DNA of 12,317 bases from CAYRUP01 sp964427485 (GTDB taxonomy: Bacteria; Pseudomonadota; Gammaproteobacteria; DSM-16500): NCBI GenBank assembly GCA_964427485.1, contig CAYRUP010000057.1, positions 1 to 12,317 on the forward strand, written 5' to 3'. The notes beneath the pieces were generated by a model that made no database searches, had not been told where the DNA came from, and saw only the letters and a list, made by a program, of their open reading frames with translations. This document shows, piece after piece, positions 7,687 through 12,317 of the stretch. The translations under genes were made by a program, and so were the position numbers. How positions within the stretch are numbered: the first letter of the stretch is position 1; every line of letters starts with the position of its first letter.

Positions 7687-7692
7687 TATACT
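7687..7692 (+). promoter_or_regulatory. Possible -10 element upstream of the 14-repeat protein
   Basis: TATACT lies 34 bases before ATG 7726. The base pairs 17 upstream (TTCCTC, 7664-7669) are a poor -35, so this is a weak prediction. A TTGACA at 7626-7631 is too far away to pair with it. Confidence 0.3.
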
Positions 7693-7710
7693 AAATTATC
7701 GTTACTAACC

Positions 7711-7718
7711 AGGGAGGG
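7711..7718 (+). promoter_or_regulatory. Strong ribosome binding site of the 14-repeat protein
   Basis: AGGGAGGG sits 7 bases before ATG 7726. It fixes the start there and rules out the in-frame TTG at 7648. Confidence 0.8.
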
Positions 7719-7725
7719 TAAAGTA

Positions 7726-9933
7726 ATGTTAAAAAAATCATTTTTTTTCGTAATGCTTTTCATATTTTTACAACCATTTTCTGCTGCTGCAGCAAGCAAT
7801 AGCATTGTCGCTGTCGATACAATGGGTACAGTAGGTTTGTATACTTCCATGGTATTGGATGCAAGTAATAATCCTATCATTAGTTATTACAATGCCACTC
7901 AAGCAAAATTAAAAATAATGCATTGTTTTGATAAAAATTGCGCTAAATTCAATGCAATCGTGACACCCGATGCTGCTAGCAATGTTGGCAAATATACATC
8001 GATTACTCTCGACACAAATGGTAATCCAGTGGTGAGTTATTATGATGAAGCGGGACATGCACTTAAAGTTTTGCATTGCGGAAATTCTTCTTGTTCGACA
8101 GGAAACACGATTGCAACGCCAGATTCTGTTAATAATGTTGGGCAGTACACATCAATCACGATCGATAGTAATAATAAGCCTGTGGTGAGTTACTATGATG
8201 TCACAAAAGGCATTTTAAAAATTTTGCATTGTGGAAATGCGGCATGTACTGCGGGTAATACAATTGCAACGCCAGATATCATGAGCAGCAATGGAGTGCA
8301 AAGTTCAATTAAGTTAAATGGCTTAGGCAATCCTGTTGTTGCTTATGTTGATTTTACCAAGAAGTCACTCAAAATACTCTATTGCGGAAACGCAAATTGT
8401 ACCGCAGGAAATAGCATTGCCACGGTCGATGCAAACGGCAATGTCGGACCTTATCCCTCTTTGGTTTTAAGTAATAACGGCAATCCAGCAGTAAGTTACT
8501 TAGATCTTACCAATGGTAAACTCAAAATTTTGCGTTGCGGCAATGCCATGTGTACGAGTAGTAATACCATTGCTTCAGTGAGTGGTGTGAGTGGTGTTAC
8601 GGGTTATTTTTCTTCGCTAAAATTAGATGCAAATAATCTACCCGTTGTTAGTTTTTATAATTCAACAAATGGAGATCTTAATATATTACGCTGTGGAAAT
8701 GCTGCTTGTACGAGTAACAACAGCCTAGTGATTCCTGATGTCGCAGGGCAAGTTGGAATGTATACATCCCTCCGCTTGGATGCTAACAATAATCCTATTG
8801 TGAGTTATTATGATTCTACGAAGGGTGATCTCAAAGTGTTACATTGTGGTAGCACAAACTGCAATCCCAATAGCGTTGTCGTTGCAGATAGTACAGCCAA
8901 TGTGGGTCAGTATTCTTCACTCAAACTCGATTCTATAGGTAAACCTGTCGTCAGTTATTGGGATCAAACAAACGGTGATTTAAAACTGTTGTATTGCGGT
9001 AACGCAAATTGTTCTGCCGGTAACAGCATTACCAAGCCCGATGTGACGGGCAATACGGGATGGGATACTTCGCTACAAGTTGATTCAGTGGGTAATCCTA
9101 TCGTGAGTTATTTTAGCTTTACAGATAGTGCGATGAAATTATTACATTGCAACACGGCTACTTGCGCGGGTGTGAATATGTCGCAAAAACCCGATATTTT
9201 ATCGCGTCGTCTGACTTCTTTAGCATTGGATGCAGCTGGCAACCCTGTAATTGCTTCGAGTGGACAAGCTGATCAAGGGTTGCGTATTGTGCATTGTGGT
9301 GATGCAAGCTGTGGTTTTAATAACACAATGACGTCACCTGATTTTCCTGCTTTTCCATTCAATGCAGATGTGCGTGCAGTTTCTCTCGTGTTGGATGCAA
9401 GTGGATTTCCTGTGGTGAGTTTTTACCGAGCTGATAAGGGTCAATTTAAAATTCTGCATTGTGCAGATGCAACTTGCAATGGTCCTGGCAACTCGATTGC
9501 TTTACCTGATCCGGGTGCACAAGTTGGCGATCATCGCGCAAGCTCATTGGCGTTAGATATTCTTGGTAATCCTGTTGTTGCTTATCAAGATAGTGCAAGT
9601 AATGCATTGAAAGTTTTACATTGTGGCAATGCAAATTGTACCTCAGGAAATACGATTGCGACTGTCGCAACCAATGCAAACCAACCTTCCATAAAACTTG
9701 ATGTGGGCGGAAATCCGGTTGTCAGTTATGGTTCAAACAGTGGAATGATGGTGGTTCACTGCGGTAATGCAACTTGTGTCGCGGGAAATACGTATTCCGT
9801 GATCGATGCTGATAATAATGGCTGGGATAGTTCACTGATGCTTGATGTGACCGGTAATCCCGTTGTAAGTTACTACAATCCGACTGGACAAAATTTAAAG
9901 ATTACGCATTGTGGAACAGCATTTTGTCAGTAA
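7726..9933 (+). CDS. Exported 14-repeat protein with paired cysteines, predicted double beta-propeller
   Basis: A 735-residue protein. Residues 1-23 (MLKKSFFFVMLFIFLQPFSAAAA) form a Sec signal peptide; everything after residue 26 is 14 tandem repeats of about 51 residues. The consensus is roughly xPDxxxNVGxYTSLxLD, then xxGNPVVSYYD, then xxxGxLKxLHCGN, then xxCTxGNTI. Every repeat has one C-X4-C pair, and these 28 residues are the only cysteines. The GNPVVSYYD signature is familiar from bacterial propeller-like repeat proteins. Because 14 is twice seven, two seven-bladed propellers are a natural reading, with the C-X4-C pair perhaps forming a disulfide in each blade. Repeats 10, 11 and 13 are the most diverged or length-altered. 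There is no catalytic motif, membrane anchor, LPXTG or autotransporter domain, so a periplasmic or secreted binding role is likely but unproven. The start is set by AGGGAGGG and the signal peptide. A terminator follows directly. Confidence 0.85.
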   Translation: MLKKSFFFVMLFIFLQPFSAAAASNSIVAVDTMGTVGLYTSMVLDASNNPIISYYNATQAKLKIMHCFDKNCAKFNAIVTPDAASNVGKYTSITLDTNGNPVVSYYDEAGHALKVLHCGNSSCSTGNTIATPDSVNNVGQYTSITIDSNNKPVVSYYDVTKGILKILHCGNAACTAGNTIATPDIMSSNGVQSSIKLNGLGNPVVAYVDFTKKSLKILYCGNANCTAGNSIATVDANGNVGPYPSLVLSNNGNPAVSYLDLTNGKLKILRCGNAMCTSSNTIASVSGVSGVTGYFSSLKLDANNLPVVSFYNSTNGDLNILRCGNAACTSNNSLVIPDVAGQVGMYTSLRLDANNNPIVSYYDSTKGDLKVLHCGSTNCNPNSVVVADSTANVGQYSSLKLDSIGKPVVSYWDQTNGDLKLLYCGNANCSAGNSITKPDVTGNTGWDTSLQVDSVGNPIVSYFSFTDSAMKLLHCNTATCAGVNMSQKPDILSRRLTSLALDAAGNPVIASSGQADQGLRIVHCGDASCGFNNTMTSPDFPAFPFNADVRAVSLVLDASGFPVVSFYRADKGQFKILHCADATCNGPGNSIALPDPGAQVGDHRASSLALDILGNPVVAYQDSASNALKVLHCGNANCTSGNTIATVATNANQPSIKLDVGGNPVVSYGSNSGMMVVHCGNATCVAGNTYSVIDADNNGWDSSLMLDVTGNPVVSYYNPTGQNLKITHCGTAFCQ
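7801..9930 (+). repeat. 14 tandem in-frame repeats of about 152 bp
   Basis: Covers residue 26 to the last codon of the repeat protein. The unit is recognisable by GGNAATCCTGTTGTGAGTTA-like and CATTGTGGAAATGC-like stretches coding GNPVVSY and HCGNA. Some neighbouring units keep exact short identities; for example, 15 bases (attgcaacgccagat) are identical at 8110-8124 and 8263-8277, exactly 153 bases (51 codons) apart. Most copies have diverged at synonymous and non-synonymous sites, so the array is mostly old. Confidence 0.9.
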
Positions 9934-9935
9934 TC

Positions 9936-9974
9936 AATTAGGCGCTGCATGAAATGCTGCGCCTAATTTTTTTT
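9936..9974 (+). terminator. Intrinsic terminator after the 14-repeat protein
   Basis: AATTAGGCGCTGCAT (9936-9950) and ATGCTGCGCCTAATT (9954-9968) form a 15-bp stem with one T-T mismatch and a GAA loop, ending in eight T (9967-9974). It starts two bases after the stop codon. The stop codon of the converging redox gene (9963-9965) lies inside the 3' arm. In the minus direction no U-tract follows, so strong termination is expected only for the plus strand. Confidence 0.9.
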
Positions 9975-10523
9975 CCACTTAATGTTACAGCCCACACTGG
10001 GTTTTTGATCTGCATCAATAGAATGATTATTTAATAAGGCGTCCAAAGCTGTCGTTAAATCTTTACCCGTCACTGACACGCCATTGCCAGGTGTCGCATC
10101 ATCAAAACGACCTCGATAAACACAAGCAAGATTTTCATCAAACACATATAAATCGGGAGTGCATGCGGCTTGATAAGCTTTTGCAACGTTTTGGGTTTCA
10201 TCAAAAAGATAGGGAAAAACGTAATCATGCAACTGTGCTTCTTTCTGCATGTTTTCCGGACTGTCTGCGGGATAATTTTTAATATCATTCGAGTTAATTG
10301 CAACAAAATGGATACCTTTTGTCTGATATTTTTTTGCAACTTCAGCAAGTTTAGTCTGGATAAGTTTAACGTAAGGACAATGATTACAGATAAACATCAC
10401 GACCGTTCCTTTGTCTGATTTTAGCTGATCGAGAGAAAAAATTTTTCCAGTACGTACGTCCGGCAAATTAAATGCGGGTGCAATTGTACCTAAAGGTAGC
10501 ATAGTTGAAGAAGTAAGTGCCAT
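9963..10523 (-). CDS. Thioredoxin/peroxiredoxin-fold protein with CNHC motif
   Basis: A 186-residue cytoplasmic protein with no signal peptide, belonging to the AhpC/TSA-redoxin-like thioredoxin superfamily. The start of the domain reads MLPLGTIAPAFNLPDVRTGK. The active-site region is VVMFICNHCPYVKLI, with Cys46 and Cys49 in a C-N-H-C arrangement. FVAINSND (73-80), AACTPDLYVFD (119-129; Cys121 and the likely cis-Pro123) and a C-terminal PSVGCNIKWK follow, all typical of a conserved but poorly characterised bacterial thioredoxin-like family. Reductase, peroxidase or other redox chemistry cannot be chosen from the sequence. The start is taken at the codon ending at 10523, because an AAGGA ribosome site lies 7 bases upstream; an upstream in-frame ATG at 10553 would put ten non-family residues first. 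It converges on the repeat protein and diverges from the FadL gene; nothing ties it functionally to either. Confidence 0.9.
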   Translation of the reverse strand: MALTSSTMLPLGTIAPAFNLPDVRTGKIFSLDQLKSDKGTVVMFICNHCPYVKLIQTKLAEVAKKYQTKGIHFVAINSNDIKNYPADSPENMQKEAQLHDYVFPYLFDETQNVAKAYQAACTPDLYVFDENLACVYRGRFDDATPGNGVSVTGKDLTTALDALLNNHSIDADQKPSVGCNIKWKKN

Positions 10524-10530
10524 AATGAGT

Positions 10531-10535
10531 TCCTT
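10531..10535 (-). promoter_or_regulatory. Ribosome binding site of the thioredoxin-like gene
   Basis: Reads AAGGA on the minus strand, 7 bases before the start codon at 10523-10521. It decides against the start at 10553. Confidence 0.7.
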
Positions 10536-10582
10536 ATGCCTAAAATTAAGCAATAGTGTATAATAAAATCAGGACAAAATCC

Positions 10583-10610
10583 TTGTTTTGTTATACGAAT
10601 CCGGTATTCT
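10583..10610 (+). promoter_or_regulatory. Possible promoter for the FadL-family gene
   Basis: TTGTTT (10583-10588) and TATTCT (10605-10610) are 16 bases apart, each a partial consensus match. They lie in the 200-bp region between divergent genes. A 6-bp inverted repeat, ACAAAA (10574-10579) and TTTTGT (10586-10591), overlaps the -35 and could be an operator, but it is short and AT-rich. Confidence 0.35.
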
Positions 10611-10712
10611 AATCGACATTATTGAGTGATCATAGCTGCAATTTCAATATTTAAAATGCTCTCTGCATTGTCTCAGTGATCGCTAAATCACACGGAACAA
10701 AATACAAAGTAA

Positions 10713-10717
10713 TGGAG
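10713..10717 (+). promoter_or_regulatory. Ribosome binding site of the FadL-family gene
   Basis: TGGAG lies 6 bases before ATG 10724. It overlaps the alternative in-frame ATG at 10712 and so supports the 10724 start. Confidence 0.65.
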
Positions 10718-10723
10718 CCCTTT

Positions 10724-12073
10724 ATGTCGAAGCGATTTAATTTTCAGCGTCTTTTTTTGTTAATGTCTGCAGCAGGTGTAGTTGGATTAAGCACGAATAC
10801 TGCAATGGCTGCAGCTTATCAATTGTGGGAACAAGATGGTGCAAGTGTTGGTAATTATCATGCGGGTCGCGCAGCTGAAGCACCTGATGCGAGTATAGCT
10901 TATTACAATCCTGCTGGTTTGGTTCGGATTCACCATCAAGAAATCGTGGTGGGTGCGGATCCTATTGTAACCGATATTAAATTCACTGGTACAGTCGGTC
11001 TTACGACTGCAGGAATTCCGAATATTGTCGGTCCTCAAACAGTAACAGCACAAGGCGGTGCTTTTGGTGTGATTCCGTCTATCCATTATGTTACACCACT
11101 TAATAGCAGATTGACTTTTGGTTTAAGTCTTGTTTCTCCCTTTGGTTTAAAAACCAATTATCCTCCAAATTCGTTTTCGCGCTATGCTGCAACCGTGACT
11201 TCATTGCAAGTCATCGATTTATCGCCTTCGGTTGGTTTTCCAGTGAATGACAAATTGTCCTTAGGCGCAGGCTTAGATATAGAACATGCCAAAGCCGAAA
11301 TTGATTTGATGGCCGGTAACCCGCTTTTAAATATTTTATTTGGAAGAAATGTAGATACTAACAGTGAAAATATTGGCGCAAACTATGGTTATGGTTTTCA
11401 CATTGGCGGCATGTATCAATTCAATGAACAAACCCGTATAGGTTTGACCTATCACTCTAAAGTAACGTTTCATTTAAATGGCTCCAGCAAATTCACTGGC
11501 CCGCTTGCCAATAATGCTGCGGGTGGATTGCAGGAATCCAGAAATTTAAAAGCGAATACATCACTCCCAGCGACCACTACATTGAGTGTGTTCCATTCAT
11601 TTAACCCCACCTGGGATATAATGGGTACGGTTTCTTATATTCAGTGGAATGAATTAACAACCCTTATTTTGCAAAATGCTGCCGGAATTCTTGGCGGAGC
11701 GGCTAATAATTTTATAAATGTATTAATTGCAGAATATTACCATAACACCTGGACCACGTCGGTAGGCGCAAATTATCATGTGAATGAGCAATGGATGTTT
11801 AAAGGTGCTCTTGGTTATGATGAATCACCTACTAATAATACTTATCGCAATTTGCAGTTACCAGACAGTGATCGCATCGTCGCTGCGATAGGTGTTCATT
11901 ATGAACCAACTCAAACATTAGGTTTTGATGTAGGTTGGTCACATTTCTTTGCAATGAATAACAGAATTGGCAATGTAACGCAGGTTGTCGGAGATCAAAC
12001 CACTGTCACGAATGGTTCTGTTCACTTAAGTGCGGATGTATTTGGTTTGCAGATGAAGTGGGATATTGCTTAG
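10724..12073 (+). CDS. FadL-family outer-membrane transporter (OMPP1/FadL/TodX)
   Basis: A 449-residue predicted outer-membrane beta-barrel for uptake of long-chain fatty acids or other hydrophobic compounds. Residues 1-30 form a signal peptide (basic MSKRFNFQR, hydrophobic core, TAMAA), giving a mature N-terminus AYQLWEQDGASVGNYHAG like the FadL hatch. The family motif ASIAYYNPAGL (57-67) includes NPAG at 62-65. The rest is alternating beta-strand sequence with barrel-type features (LTFGLSLVSPFGLKTNY, YGYGFHIGGMYQFNEQTRIGLTYHSKV, TLGFDVGWSHFF). The length is about that of E. coli FadL (446). It ends MKWDIA rather than with the terminal Phe usual for barrel proteins; this is slightly unusual. 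Three in-frame starts exist (10676, 10712, 10724); 10724 fits the ribosome site and signal peptide. The beta-oxidation operon 5 kb upstream supports a fatty-acid substrate, but FadL relatives also carry aromatics, so the substrate is inferred. Confidence 0.92.
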   Translation: MSKRFNFQRLFLLMSAAGVVGLSTNTAMAAAYQLWEQDGASVGNYHAGRAAEAPDASIAYYNPAGLVRIHHQEIVVGADPIVTDIKFTGTVGLTTAGIPNIVGPQTVTAQGGAFGVIPSIHYVTPLNSRLTFGLSLVSPFGLKTNYPPNSFSRYAATVTSLQVIDLSPSVGFPVNDKLSLGAGLDIEHAKAEIDLMAGNPLLNILFGRNVDTNSENIGANYGYGFHIGGMYQFNEQTRIGLTYHSKVTFHLNGSSKFTGPLANNAAGGLQESRNLKANTSLPATTTLSVFHSFNPTWDIMGTVSYIQWNELTTLILQNAAGILGGAANNFINVLIAEYYHNTWTTSVGANYHVNEQWMFKGALGYDESPTNNTYRNLQLPDSDRIVAAIGVHYEPTQTLGFDVGWSHFFAMNNRIGNVTQVVGDQTTVTNGSVHLSADVFGLQMKWDIA

Positions 12074-12106
12074 TAAGTTTTCCCAGTGACTTTCCCTCAT
12101 CCCCAA

Positions 12107-12131
12107 CCCTTCTCCCATTCTGGGAGAAGGG
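12107..12131. repeat. Perfect 11-bp hairpin in a dispersed-repeat context
   Basis: CCCTTCTCCCA (12107-12117) and TGGGAGAAGGG (12121-12131) are perfect complements with a 3-base loop. The flanking CCCTCATCCCCAA is typical of a short repeat seen in many bacterial genomes (recalled, not searched). With no T-tract after it, it is a weak terminator candidate for the FadL-family gene, whose stop is 33 bases upstream. Confidence 0.65.
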
Positions 12132-12173
12132 AGCTTCCTAATCGTGCCCGTACGCACTTCTTGTTTGCGGTTG

Positions 12174-12233
12174 CGGATGGGGGAATCTGATTTTCTCATT
12201 TTTTCGAAAATTTTTATTTTATCCCCCCATCCG
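12174..12233. repeat. 60-bp inverted-repeat element with AT-rich centre
   Basis: The arms CGGATGGGGG (12174-12183) and CCCCCATCCG (12224-12233) are perfect 10-bp complements. They enclose a 40-base AT-rich centre containing the palindrome TTTTCGAAAA (12201-12210). No open reading frame fits; it looks like a small non-autonomous element or a structured repeat. Confidence 0.55.
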
Positions 12234-12247
12234 GTCTTTGGCCCATA

Positions 12248-12269
12248 GGCGTAAAGCTAAGCAACAAAT
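12248..12269. repeat. Short dispersed motif, copy 2
   Basis: GGCGTAAAGCTAAGCAA followed by CAAAT, the partner of the stretch at 6018-6038. It runs directly into the next repeat, which starts at 12269. Confidence 0.45.
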
Positions 12270-12294
12270 GTCATCCTGAGCGCAGCGAAGGATC
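12269..12294. repeat. GTCATCCTGAGCGCAGCGAAGG-type intergenic repeat
   Basis: A 26-base stretch with partly complementary ends (ATCCT at the left, AGGAT at the right) around GAGCGCAGCGA. I recognise it as a sequence type common in intergenic DNA of unrelated bacteria; copy number in this genome was not checked. Confidence 0.55.
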
Positions 12295-12317
12295 GCCTTA
12301 TTATAATTTAGTGATCC

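Noticed and set aside
7801..9930. CRISPR-like or non-coding tandem array
   Set aside because: The periodicity of about 152 bp is in frame, diverged at the DNA level, and encodes a clear protein repeat with a signal peptide in front.
10091..10418. Plus-strand short open frames across the thioredoxin-like gene
   Set aside because: They are the complement of a well-supported minus-strand gene; no ribosome site or promoter supports them.
10574..10591. FadR-type operator between the divergent redox and FadL genes
   Set aside because: The small inverted repeat ACAAAA/TTTTGT does not resemble the FadR consensus (AACTGGTC-type half-sites), and six AT-rich pairs can arise by chance.

Overview
The window reads as chromosomal DNA of an AT-leaning gammaproteobacterium. 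The FadE, thiolase and FadJ/FadB-type proteins, and the fadE-thiolase-fadJ order on one strand, resemble Legionellales (Legionella/Coxiella-type) relatives. That placement is inferred from protein character, not from a search.

Layout. (1) 80-5870, plus strand: a compact fatty-acid beta-oxidation operon. It holds a membrane-anchored FadE acyl-CoA dehydrogenase, a FadI/FadA-type 3-ketoacyl-CoA thiolase, and a FadJ/FadB-type enoyl-CoA hydratase / 3-hydroxyacyl-CoA dehydrogenase. The last gene is split by an apparent one-base deletion near 4443-4446, between its two catalytic domains. (2) 5871-6146: intergenic DNA with an 86-bp, almost fully self-complementary element and a short motif that recurs at the far end of the window. 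(3) 6147-7055: a polytopic membrane protein with an HEAGH zinc-protease motif. (4) 7242-9933: two exported proteins of unknown function, a 125-residue one and a 735-residue one. The larger is built of 14 repeats, each with one C-X4-C pair, most simply read as two seven-bladed beta-propellers. A strong hairpin-plus-T-tract terminator follows. (5) 9963-10523, minus strand: a cytoplasmic thioredoxin/peroxiredoxin-fold protein with a CNHC motif. (6) 10724-12073, plus strand: a FadL-family outer-membrane transporter, divergent from the redox gene. (7) 12074-12317: a non-coding tail packed with short inverted repeats.

Together the FadL porin (uptake) and FadE/thiolase/FadJ (oxidation) cover much of long-chain fatty-acid use; no acyl-CoA synthetase (fadD) or fadR-like regulator lies in the window. 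The middle block looks like accessory cell-envelope or secreted functions. The least explained items are the 14-repeat cysteine-paired protein, the HEAGH membrane protein and the broken fadJ. No RNA genes, CRISPR arrays or intact insertion sequences were seen.
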